Of a stretch of 64,000 bases of DNA, positions 11,132 through 19,147 are shown piece after piece. The position numbers and the translations under genes are program-made. The stretch comes from Corynebacterium halotolerans (lineage in GTDB: Bacteria; Actinomycetota; Actinomycetes; Mycobacteriales; Mycobacteriaceae), in the NCBI RefSeq assembly GCF_001056295.1, contig NZ_JVMD01000033.1, positions 595 through 64,594 on the forward strand, given 5' to 3'. Under the pieces are notes generated by a model. The model worked only from the letters and a program-made list of their open reading frames with translations. It did no database searches and had not been told where the DNA came from. Within the stretch, counting starts at the first letter, position 1; the number at the start of each line of letters is the position of its first letter.

Positions 11132-11461
11132 ATGGAATTGACCCCCAGGGAAATCGACAAGCTGATGGTCTTCACCGTCGCCGAGGTGGCGCGGCGCCGC
11201 CGTGCCCGCGGCGTGGTGCTGAACCGGCCCGAAGCCATCGCCCTGATCACCGACGCCGTCGTCGAAGCCGCCCGAGACGGCGTGTCCGTCGCACGGGCCG
11301 CGGAAATCGGCACTCTGGTGCTCCGCGAAGCCGACGTCATGCCGGGCGTGCGCGCGATGATCCCGCTGATCCAGGTGGAGGCCACTTTTCCCGATGGCAC
11401 GAAGCTCGTCTCGGTCCACGACCCCATCGGCGGGCCGTCCGACCCGGAGGCGTCGAGGTGA
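11132..11461 (+). CDS. ureA: Urease subunit gamma
   Basis: Smallest structural subunit of nickel urease. The protein is 109 aa; UreA is usually about 100 aa. [20 protein letters not shown] at the N-terminus, [20 protein letters not shown] in the middle and a late [18 protein letters not shown] are diagnostic. It starts the operon ureA-cbiX-like-ureB-ureC-ureF-ureG-ureD. Its stop overlaps the GTG of the next gene (GTGA), so the unusual second gene is translationally coupled to it. Confidence 0.97.
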   Translation: MELTPREIDKLMVFTVAEVARRRRARGVVLNRPEAIALITDAVVEAARDGVSVARAAEIGTLVLREADVMPGVRAMIPLIQVEATFPDGTKLVSVHDPIGGPSDPEASR

Positions 11462-12369
11462 GCGGGGCCCGCGAGGCCGGGGCAGAAGAGTTCGGGGCAG
11501 ACGGGTCCGGGGCGGGCGAGCCCGCGCGCATCGTCCTATTGGCCGGCCCCGAGGTCACCGACCCCGGCGCATGGTCCGCCGCGCTCCCCGACTTGCTCCC
11601 GGGCCGGGACGCGATCCTGGTGTCCACGGCCGCGGAGGCGGCGGATGCGGTGGCGCCGGGCCGGTCCGGGGGAAGCCCGGCGCGCCCCCACGCCGTGGTT
11701 CCGCTGACCACCGGGCGCCACCCGGCGACCATCGCCGACGCCGCACGCGCCCTCCGGTGGGCGCGCGACGCCGGCGGGGCCCGGGTGTGCCTGTCCTCCC
11801 CGCTCGGGGACGCCACGCGGACAGTCTCCACGCTGAGGGCGAACATCGGCCGTCACGTTCCCGCGGGGACATGGGCGCTGGTGGCGTCGACCCCATTGGA
11901 TGCCTTCGCCGACGCCGAGCTATTCCGCCTCGGCCGACTGGCCGCGACCCACAAGTCCACTCCCGTGGAGGTGGCGTTCGATGACCGTGACGGCGCCTAC
12001 CCGACCATCGCCGAAGGCAGGGACCGTTGCCGCGCGCTCGGTGCCCGCGAGGTGCGCGTGCTGCGCGCCGATCTGACGCTCGAGCCCGCCGCAGGGGAAG
12101 TCGCCCTCTGGTCGCCGCCGGTGCTGTCGGCATTGCTTTCCCTGACGACCGACGCGGCGCTCGACGCCCTGCAGTCGGGATGCGACGGCATCGACGCCGC
12201 GCTCGACGCCGACCACGGACACGGCTACGCGCACAGCCACGGACATGAGGAGGGGCACCCCCATGGACACGGGCACGGCCACTCTCATTCCCACGGTCAC
12301 TCTCACTCGCACGGTCACTCCCACTCGCACGGTCACTCCCATCACGGAAAAGGACGCCACCATGGCTGA
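11458..12369 (+). CDS. CbiX/SirB-like chelatase-fold protein with poly-His tail in urease operon
   Basis: 303 aa from GTG 11458, coupled to ureA by GTGA and overlapping ureB by 8 bases. Residues ~23-225 look like the CbiX class II chelatase fold: beta-strand cores [23 protein letters not shown] (His88 where CbiX has its GYH histidine), [30 protein letters not shown] and VRVLRADL. The N-terminal HGS metal-ligand motif of true chelatases is missing; AGPE stands at 29-32. Residues 253-302 form a tail with 23 histidines in HSHSHG-type repeats encoded by 18-bp DNA repeats. No ureE is present in the operon. I infer a nickel-binding metallochaperone or storage protein in place of UreE. Family assignment is by eye. 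Confidence 0.62.
   Translation: MSGAREAGAEEFGADGSGAGEPARIVLLAGPEVTDPGAWSAALPDLLPGRDAILVSTAAEAADAVAPGRSGGSPARPHAVVPLTTGRHPATIADAARALRWARDAGGARVCLSSPLGDATRTVSTLRANIGRHVPAGTWALVASTPLDAFADAELFRLGRLAATHKSTPVEVAFDDRDGAYPTIAEGRDRCRALGAREVRVLRADLTLEPAAGEVALWSPPVLSALLSLTTDAALDALQSGCDGIDAALDADHGHGYAHSHGHEEGHPHGHGHGHSHSHGHSHSHGHSHSHGHSHHGKGRHHG
12277..12348 (+). repeat. 18-bp coding tandem repeat (His tail)
   Basis: Four units of 18 bp starting at 12277, 12295, 12313 and 12331 (GGTCACTCNCACTCGCAC type) encode the GHSHSH hexapeptides of the poly-His tail. Such a run can lengthen or shorten in register by slippage without breaking the frame, so tail length may vary between strains. Confidence 0.85.
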
Positions 12370-12835
12370 CGCAGTCGCCTACCGCATCGCCGCAGCACCG
12401 CCCATCGAGCTGTACCCGGGGCGCAGGATCATCGCGTTGCGGGTGACCAACACCGGCGACCGAGCAATCCAGGTGGGCAGCCACTACCACTTCTTCGAGG
12501 CCAACCCCGCGCTCGACTTCGACCGTGACGCCGCATGGGGCATGCACCTCGCCCTTCCCGCCGGACTGGCCGTGCGTTTCGAACCGGGCATGTCCCGCAC
12601 GATCGAGCTCGTGGACTTCGGCGGAAAGCGGATCCTCCACGGATTCCACGGGCTGGTGAACGGCCCCCTGGACGACCCCGCCATCCGCGCCCGCGCACGC
12701 GCCGCCGCAATCGCCGGGGGCTTCCGGGGCTTCGCCGCAACCACCGCAAACGCCTCAGGCACTTCAGACACCGCAGCCACCGCAGCCACCGCCGGCACGA
12801 CAAACACCTCGGACACCACGGAGGAGCCCCGATGA
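12362..12835 (+). CDS. ureB: Urease subunit beta
   Basis: Second structural subunit of urease, 157 aa from ATG 12362. The core is typical: the [20 protein letters not shown] region (near 40-60), the [19 protein letters not shown] segment, and [15 protein letters not shown]. After about residue 125 there is an Ala/Thr/Ser-rich tail of some 30 residues that short UreB proteins lack. The start overlaps the end of the CbiX-like gene by 8 bases and the stop overlaps ureC (ATGA), so all four genes are read as one translation-coupled unit. Confidence 0.96.
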   Translation: MADAVAYRIAAAPPIELYPGRRIIALRVTNTGDRAIQVGSHYHFFEANPALDFDRDAAWGMHLALPAGLAVRFEPGMSRTIELVDFGGKRILHGFHGLVNGPLDDPAIRARARAAAIAGGFRGFAATTANASGTSDTAATAATAGTTNTSDTTEEPR

Positions 12836-14565
12836 CCCGTGACGCGCATCCGACCCTCGGCCGCGCGGAGTACGCGGCGATCTTCGGCCCGACGACAGGC
12901 GACCGCGTTCCCCTCGCGGACACGTGCCTGGAAATCGAGATCGAACGCGACGCCGCCTCCGGTTCATACGGCGACGAATCCGTCTACGGCGGCGGCAAGG
13001 CCATCCGCGACGGCATGGCGCAGGATCCGACGGTCACGCACGCCGACGGTGCCTTGGACCTGGTGATAACCGGGGTGATCGTCGTCGACGCGATGGTCGG
13101 TGTCGTCAAGTGCGACGTCGGCATCCGCGACGGGCGCATCGTCGGCCTGGGCAAGGCGGGCAACCCCAACGCGCAGGACGGCGTCGACCCGGATCTGGTC
13201 ATCGGCGCGGCGACGGAGGTCATCTCCGGCGAGCACCGGATCCTGACTGCCGGAGGCGTCGACACGCACATCCACTACATCACCCCGCAGCAGTGCGAGG
13301 AGGGGCTGTCCAACGGCATCACCACCTTCTTCGGCGGCGGCACGGGCATGGCCGAGGGCACGCGCGGCACGACGTGCACCCCGGGGCCGGGGAACCTCGC
13401 CGCGATGCTCCGCGCCGCCGAGGGCCTGCCGGTGTCGACGGGGTTCCTGGGCAAGGGATCCGGCTCCGTCCACGCGCCCCTGGCCGAGCAGATCCGCGCG
13501 GGGGCGGCGGGCCTGAAAATCCACGAGGACTGGGGTTCCGCGCCCGCCACGATCCGCACGGCGCTCGACGTCGCCGACGAGTTCGACGTCCAGTTGGCCA
13601 TACACACCGACACCCTCAACGAGAGCGGCTTCTTCGAGGACACCGCGGCGGCCATCGGCGACCGGACCATCCACACGTTCCACTCCGAGGGCGCCGGCGG
13701 CGGGCACGCGCCCGACATCCTCCGCGTGGCGGGCATGCCGTCGGTGCTCCCGGCGTCGACGAACCCGACGCTGCCCTACACGGTCAACTCCGTCGAGGAG
13801 CTGCTCGACATGGTGATGGTGTGCCACCACCTGTCGCATTCCATCCCCGAGGACGTCGCCTTCGCCGATTCCCGCGTCCGCGCGGAAACCATCGCCGCGG
13901 AAACGGTGCTCCACGACCTGGGCGTGCTGTCGATCTTCTCCTCCGATTCGCAGGCGATGGGCCGCGTCGGAGAGAACTGGGTCCGCGCACTGCAGACGGC
14001 GCACCACTGCAGGGAAAAGCTGGGAAAACTCGGCGACGGCCCGGCCGACAACGAACGGGTGCTGCGCTACGTGGCGAAGCTGACGATCAATCCGGCACTG
14101 GCCGCCGGCATCGCCGACCACGTCGGATCGGTCGAGCCGGGCAAGATCGCCGACCTGGTGCTGTGGCCCATCGATTCCTTCGGGGCGAAGCCGCACCTGG
14201 TGCTGCGCATGGGCCAGGTCTGTTGGGCGGCGGTCGGCGACCCGAATGCGTCGCTGCCGACGCCGCAGCCCGTGCACTACCGGCCGCAGTTCGCCTCGTT
14301 CGGGTCGGCGCTCGCCGCGACACGGGTGACGTGGATGTCGCGGGCGGCGATCGATGCCGGCGTGCCGGAGCGCCTCGGCCTCCGCTCCACGGTGTTGCCG
14401 GTGCGCGGGTGCCGGTCGATCGGCAAGCGCGACATGGTCCGCAACGACGTCCTCCCCGATATCTGGGTGGACCCCGAAACGTACGTCGTCACCGTCGACG
14501 GCGTGCCCGCCACCATCGAGCCCGCCGAGTCGCTGCCGCTGGCGCAACGGCATTACCTGTTCTGA
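12832..14565 (+). CDS. ureC: Urease subunit alpha (catalytic)
   Basis: Catalytic subunit, 577 aa; splits urea to ammonia and carbamate at a dinickel centre. All nickel-site motifs are intact: the first histidine pair in [11 protein letters not shown], the Lys to be carbamylated in GLKIHEDWG (Lys229), [27 protein letters not shown], the flap histidines VCHHLSHSI, and the Asp ligand in [13 protein letters not shown] 12832 overlaps the ureB stop. The stop and the ureF start share TGATG. A fully functional enzyme is expected if nickel is delivered. Confidence 0.98.
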   Translation: MTRDAHPTLGRAEYAAIFGPTTGDRVPLADTCLEIEIERDAASGSYGDESVYGGGKAIRDGMAQDPTVTHADGALDLVITGVIVVDAMVGVVKCDVGIRDGRIVGLGKAGNPNAQDGVDPDLVIGAATEVISGEHRILTAGGVDTHIHYITPQQCEEGLSNGITTFFGGGTGMAEGTRGTTCTPGPGNLAAMLRAAEGLPVSTGFLGKGSGSVHAPLAEQIRAGAAGLKIHEDWGSAPATIRTALDVADEFDVQLAIHTDTLNESGFFEDTAAAIGDRTIHTFHSEGAGGGHAPDILRVAGMPSVLPASTNPTLPYTVNSVEELLDMVMVCHHLSHSIPEDVAFADSRVRAETIAAETVLHDLGVLSIFSSDSQAMGRVGENWVRALQTAHHCREKLGKLGDGPADNERVLRYVAKLTINPALAAGIADHVGSVEPGKIADLVLWPIDSFGAKPHLVLRMGQVCWAAVGDPNASLPTPQPVHYRPQFASFGSALAATRVTWMSRAAIDAGVPERLGLRSTVLPVRGCRSIGKRDMVRNDVLPDIWVDPETYVVTVDGVPATIEPAESLPLAQRHYLF

Positions 14566-15308
14566 TGGCGGCACCTGTTCCGACGGCGGCACCGGGTCCA
14601 AAGTCAGCCGAACCCCCAGGCGACATCCGCGCACTCCTCACCACGCTGCAGTGGACCGATTCCGCCTTCCCCTCCGGCTTGTACACCTTGTCGCACGGCT
14701 TGGAGGGGCTGGCTCAGCGGGGCATCGCCACGCGGGAGTCGCTTGACGACGTCGTCGCCGGACTCCTCCGCCACTCCATCGGGCCCTCGGACGCGACCGC
14801 GACCTGCCTGGCGTGGCGGGCGGCCGAGGCGGGCGATCCGGACCTGCTCATCCGCATCGACGACGAGCTCTCCGCCACCCGCCCGTCGGCCGGGATGCGC
14901 CGCGGTTCGCACCGCGCGGGCCGCCAGACGTTGACGATGGCCGCCGAACTCGGCGCCGCCGACGGCATCGTCGCGACTTTCCGCGACGCCGTCGTCGATG
15001 GCAGGGCTCCGGGGAACCAGGCCGTGGCGATCGCCGTCGTGAAGCGGCGCTTCGGGGTGGGGATCGAACACGTCGCCGCAGCGGAACTCGCGGGCTTCGT
15101 CAACGGCATCGCGGGGGCCGCGATCCGGCTGCGCCTGGCTGACCATGTCTCGGCGCAGAAGTTGGTGGCGTCGATGGCGCCGGTCATCGTCGAAGCACTG
15201 GCCGATGCCCTGGCCCGCCCACTCGACGAACTCGGGCCGTCGACCCCGGCCCTCGACATAGCCTCCGCCGCGCACGAGACGGCGCCGGCGCGGCTGTTCC
15301 TCAACTGA
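14565..15308 (+). CDS. ureF: Urease accessory protein UreF
   Basis: All-helical accessory protein (247 aa) that bridges UreD and UreG on apo-urease and gates GTP hydrolysis during nickel insertion. Family signature: TDSAFPSGLYTLSHGLE near residue 30 and a C-terminal half rich in Ala/Leu helices. A Pro/Ala-rich leader of about 20 residues precedes the domain. ATG 14565 overlaps the ureC stop by one base (TGATG). No ureE sits between ureC and ureF, where many bacteria carry it. Confidence 0.92.
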   Translation: MAAPVPTAAPGPKSAEPPGDIRALLTTLQWTDSAFPSGLYTLSHGLEGLAQRGIATRESLDDVVAGLLRHSIGPSDATATCLAWRAAEAGDPDLLIRIDDELSATRPSAGMRRGSHRAGRQTLTMAAELGAADGIVATFRDAVVDGRAPGNQAVAIAVVKRRFGVGIEHVAAAELAGFVNGIAGAAIRLRLADHVSAQKLVASMAPVIVEALADALARPLDELGPSTPALDIASAAHETAPARLFLN

Positions 15309-15364
15309 ACCCCGCCCCCAAGAAAAGCCACGAGAAGAAAAACGGAAGAAAAGAGAACGCGACC

Positions 15365-16009
15365 ATGAACCACGACGACCGCACCCACCGCCCGACCACA
15401 CCCGCGCGCCCCTACCGCATCGGCATCGGCGGTCCGGTGGGATCGGGCAAGACGGCGCTGATCGAAGCGCTGGTGCCCGCGATGGCCGCCGCGGGGCGGG
15501 AGATCGGCGTGATCACCAACGACATCTACACGCAGGAGGACGCCGACCACGTCCGCCGCACCCTGGCCGGGACACTGGATCCCGCCCGCGTCGTTGGCGT
15601 CGAAACGGGTTCGTGCCCGCACACCGCCGTGCGCGACGACCCGACCATGAACATGATGGCGGCCGCCGAGCTGCGGGCCGACCATCCGGAACTGGACACG
15701 ATCTTCTTCGAATCCGGCGGCGACAACCTCACTCTCACGTTCTCGCCCGCCCTCGTCGACGTGTTCGTCTTCGTTCTCGACACCGCCGAAGGCGAGAAGA
15801 TGCCCCGCAAGCGCGGGCCGGGCATCACGGAGTCGGACCTGCTCGTGATCAACAAGGCCGACATCGCGCAGTACGTCCGCTGCGATCTCGGGGTCATGAT
15901 GTCCGACGCCGACCGCGTCCGCTCCGGCACACCCGTCATCGCCACGAACTGCCTCGGGGGCGAGGGCATCGCCGAGGTGGTGGCGTTCCTGGAATCGAGG
16001 CGCCCGTGA
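15365..16009 (+). CDS. ureG: Urease accessory GTPase UreG
   Basis: SIMIBI-class GTPase that powers nickel insertion into urease. The 214-aa protein shows the P-loop GGPVGSGKT near residue 20, GVITNDIYTQEDAD (switch I), the metal-binding ETGSCPHTAVRDD with its CPH motif, ESGGDNLT, and the guanine-specificity NKAD. The N-terminus has only three His in the first 10 residues, so it does not replace the poly-His function. It begins 56 bases after ureF and its stop overlaps ureD (GTGA). Confidence 0.97.
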   Translation: MNHDDRTHRPTTPARPYRIGIGGPVGSGKTALIEALVPAMAAAGREIGVITNDIYTQEDADHVRRTLAGTLDPARVVGVETGSCPHTAVRDDPTMNMMAAAELRADHPELDTIFFESGGDNLTLTFSPALVDVFVFVLDTAEGEKMPRKRGPGITESDLLVINKADIAQYVRCDLGVMMSDADRVRSGTPVIATNCLGGEGIAEVVAFLESRRP

Positions 16010-16962
16010 GCGCCGGCGCGAGCCGCAACGAGCGCACCCCGGCGCTGCCCGCCGGCGCTCCGGGAAAGGATGGCTTGCTCGTCCTCGAATTCGCCCCGAG
16101 AGACTTTGCCCCGGCGGCGGGCCACGGAACCGCAATCGAGGGCGACGGCGACGGCGAAAATGCCATCACCGCCGGCGTCTCACGTCCCACCGAGTGGACG
16201 CGCCGCCGCCACCGGACCCCGCTGCGGGTGGCCCGGCCGCTGCACCCCGACCCCTCCCTGCCCGGCCTGCCCGTGGTCTATTCGATGTGCACCGGCGGCG
16301 GGCTGGTCCAGGGCGACCGCACCCGCACGGACATCACCGTCCGGGCGGGCGGCCACGCGCTGGTCACCTCGCAGGCGGCGACGAAGATCCACTCCATGAC
16401 CGAAGGCTTCGCCGCCAACGACGTCTGCCTCGTCGTCGAGTCGGGCGCCACGCTGGAGCATCTGCCCGACCCGACGATCTGTTTCCCCCGTTCGACGCTG
16501 CATCAGACGCTCACCGCCGACGTCGCCCCCGGCGGCACGTTGATCACCGCCGACATCACGGTTCTGGGCAGGCTTTCCGACGGCGACCCGCTCACCCACG
16601 ACCACGCCCGCTTGACCACCCGGATCACCGTGGACGGGAGACCGGCGCTGATCGACCGCACGGTGCTCGGAGGGCCCGGCGCGTTCGATCCCGTCATGAC
16701 GAGCGGCGCGCCCGTGCTGGGAACGTTTATCGCGATCGCGCCCGATGCCGCCACCACCCGGGGACTCGCCGAGGCCTTGCGGGCGACCGGCGATGTGGGC
16801 TCCGACCGGCCCGGCATCACCATTCTCCACCGGGACGCGGGCGTGGTGGCGAGGATGCTCGGCCATGACGCGGAGGCCATCCAGCTCGCATTTCACCGGC
16901 TGTGGGACGCCGCTCGCCGTCACCTGCTCGGCGTCGGCGCCTTCGACCTGCGCAAAAGGTGA
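16006..16962 (+). CDS. ureD: Urease accessory protein UreD (UreH)
   Basis: Scaffold for the UreDFG activation complex, 318 aa from a GTG start that overlaps the ureG stop. Family hallmarks: MCTGGGLVQGDRTRTDITVR followed by GGHALVTSQAATKIHSM, and the RSTLHQTLTADVAPGGTLI region. The first ~60 residues are a variable polar leader with the LVLEF strand. Last gene of the accessory set; the permease follows after 141 bases. Confidence 0.94.
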   Translation: MSAGASRNERTPALPAGAPGKDGLLVLEFAPRDFAPAAGHGTAIEGDGDGENAITAGVSRPTEWTRRRHRTPLRVARPLHPDPSLPGLPVVYSMCTGGGLVQGDRTRTDITVRAGGHALVTSQAATKIHSMTEGFAANDVCLVVESGATLEHLPDPTICFPRSTLHQTLTADVAPGGTLITADITVLGRLSDGDPLTHDHARLTTRITVDGRPALIDRTVLGGPGAFDPVMTSGAPVLGTFIAIAPDAATTRGLAEALRATGDVGSDRPGITILHRDAGVVARMLGHDAEAIQLAFHRLWDAARRHLLGVGAFDLRKR

Positions 16963-17009
16963 CGCGCCGGGAGCCCACGGCATCCCATGTTTCCGACGGC
17001 TTCCCCACC

Positions 17010-17025
17010 GAAACCCCGGCGTAAC
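17010..17025. promoter_or_regulatory. GlnR-type half-site pair upstream of NCS1 permease
   Basis: GAAAC (17010) and GTAAC (17021) are separated by exactly six bases, the spacing seen before gdhA and ureA. Two further pentamers, GTCAC (17041) and GCAAC (17052), repeat the 11-bp step a little closer to the gene. The pair lies about 80 bases from the start of the permease. Weaker than the gdhA array. Confidence 0.38.
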
Positions 17026-17103
17026 CCGCCCCGCGGAAACGTCACCGCGGCGCAACGAGAAACATCATTAACCCGAAACACCTCCCCCATACCGTCCGGA
17101 GGC

Positions 17104-18911
17104 ATGAGCACATCACACACTCCACCCGCCATCGCCGGGCAAGAATCCATCCACCAAACGGGCCGAACCGCGGTTGCATCGGCATCGTCGCAAAGCATGA
17201 AGGCCCACCGGGAGGGAGAAGACCACACCCTCCGTTTCGCGCCGCGCTCATACCGGCGCTGGACCCCGGCGTGGTCGCGGGGTCGGCGCTCGGCGGCATC
17301 GCGTACCTGGCCGACTTCTCCATCGGCGCGGGCATCGGCATCCAGCACGGCACGGCGAACGCCATCGGCGGCATCCTCATCGCGGCCGTGCTGATCTTCC
17401 TGTCGTCCTTCCCGCTGGCGTACTACGCGGCGCGGTACAACCTGGACCTCGACCTGATCACCCGCGGTTCGGGATTCGGGTATTACGGCTCGGTGCTGAC
17501 GAACGTCATCTTCGCCACCTTCACCTTCATCTTCTTCGCGCTCGAGGGCGCGATCATGGCGCAGGGGCTCCGCGTCGGACTGGGGATGCCGTTGTGGGCC
17601 GGGTACCTGACGGCGACGCTCATGGTCATCCCACTGGTCATCTACGGGATGAAGGCGCTGGCCAAACTGCAGTCGTGGACATCCCCGCTGTGGCTGATCA
17701 TGATGGTCATCCCCTTGCTGTACCTGGTGTGGCGGGAACCCGACTCCGTGGACGCATTCCTGTCGTGGTCCGGCACGGATGGCTCGGGCGCGAACGTGGC
17801 GTCGATGATGCTGGCTTCCGGCGTATGCCTGGCGCTGACCGCGCAGATCGCCGAAAACATCGATTACCTGCGATTCATGCCGCCGAAGACGCCCGAGAAC
17901 GCCAAGTCGTGGTGGGCGTCGGTCATCGCCGGCGGCCCGGGGTGGGTCATCCTCGGCGCCGCGAAGCAGATCATCGGCGTGTTCCTGGCCATCTACCTGA
18001 TGGGGATGCTCGGCGGCGCCCCCGGCTACGCGCAGGAGCCGGTCAACCAATTCCTGGTCGTCTACGGCGAAATGATGCCCGCATGGCTGGCGATGACCCT
18101 CGCCGTCGTGCTGGTGGTCATCTCGCAGATCAAGATCAACGTCACCAACGCGTACTCGGGCTCGCTGGCCTGGACCAACGCCTACACCCGCCTGACCAAG
18201 CGCTACCCGGGCCGCGTCACCTTCGTCGCGTTCAACCTGGCCATCGCGCTGGCGCTGATGGAGTTCGACATGTTCTCCGTGGTCAATTCGGTGCTGGCGT
18301 TCTATTCGAACCTCGCCATCGCGTGGATTTTCACCGTGGCGGCGGACATCACGTTCAACAAGCATCTGCTGGGGTTGTCGCCCCGGCGGCCCGAGTTCCG
18401 GCGCGGCATGCTCCACGCGGTCAATCCCGTCGGCGTCACATCGGTCGTCGTCTCCGGCGGCGGGTCCATCGCCGTGTTCTTCGGCCTCTTCGGCGCCGGC
18501 GTCCAGCCGTACTCGCCCCTGATCGCCGCGGGGCTGGCCGTGGCGAGCACGGTCGCCATGGCGTTGCTGACCGGTGGCCGCTGGTACCTGCGCCGCGTCG
18601 ACGACGGAATCGACGCCCCCTACCTCGACGAACACGGCAACCCTTCCGACCTCGAGCTGACCTGCTGCGTCACCGGCATCGCGTTCGAGCGCCCGGACAT
18701 GGTCCGCTCGGCGATCGACGCTCCGGATGGTTCGCCCCGGTACATTTCCTCCCTGGCCCTGTCCATGGATGCCGCCGGCGACCATGTGCTGCCGGCCGAT
18801 GATTACGCCCGCCTCACGGCCGCCCGCACCCGCGAGCTGCTGGCGCGCCGGGCCCGATTGTCCGGCGACGCCGCGGCCGCCTCCGACGAGGTCCGCGTCT
18901 CCGCCCGATAG
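17104..18911 (+). CDS. NCS1-family permease with apparent one-base frameshift
   Basis: Polytopic uptake protein of the purine/cytosine (NCS1) family; next to urease it probably imports a nitrogen-rich base or ureide. The main open frame begins at a GTG (17271) already inside the first membrane segment (VAGSALGGIAYLADFSIGA). The missing N-terminus is present in another frame: ATG 17104, preceded by GGAGG, reads to EDHTLRFAPRSYRRWTPA and then runs off. Joining them at 17269-17272 needs one extra base (GCG-GTG expected, GCGTG found). So the gene is either inactivated or carries a sequencing error. About eleven to twelve membrane segments, then a polar C-terminal tail of ~90 residues. Confidence 0.75.
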
Positions 18912-19147
18912 GTTCTCGCCCGCATTCCCGGCGTTCGCCCCCTGCTTTCGACCGCTTTCGCTTTCCGACGGCCCCTCGGATCGCGCGCGGCCCGGCAGGG
19001 GGTGCCGCCGTTTCACACCCGGTGTTCGAACGCGCCGATCATCGAGATTCCGCCCCGGTAGCGGATTTTCACACCCATGTCGTACTCGTGTTCGACTATG
19101 GGGCCTTTTGTCGGATTCCAATCCGGGACGTTCGATATCTTGTTCCC
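18912..19147. promoter_or_regulatory. Intergenic with leaderless -10 for the DUF222 gene
   Basis: No gene is seen here. TATCTT at 19136-19141 ends exactly six bases before ATG 19148, which fits a leaderless corynebacterial promoter; no good -35 lies at 16-18 bases. The rest is pyrimidine-rich on the plus strand without an obvious terminator. Confidence 0.4.

Noticed and set aside
12277..12348. Short regular repeats considered as a CRISPR array
   Set aside because: Units are contiguous, in frame and encode His-rich residues; no spacers. No other CRISPR-like array was seen.
12245..12362. Upstream extension of the ureB frame through the His-tail repeat (Thr-rich N-terminus)
   Set aside because: It is only the alternative frame of the 18-bp His repeat; ATG 12362 gives the normal UreB N-terminus.
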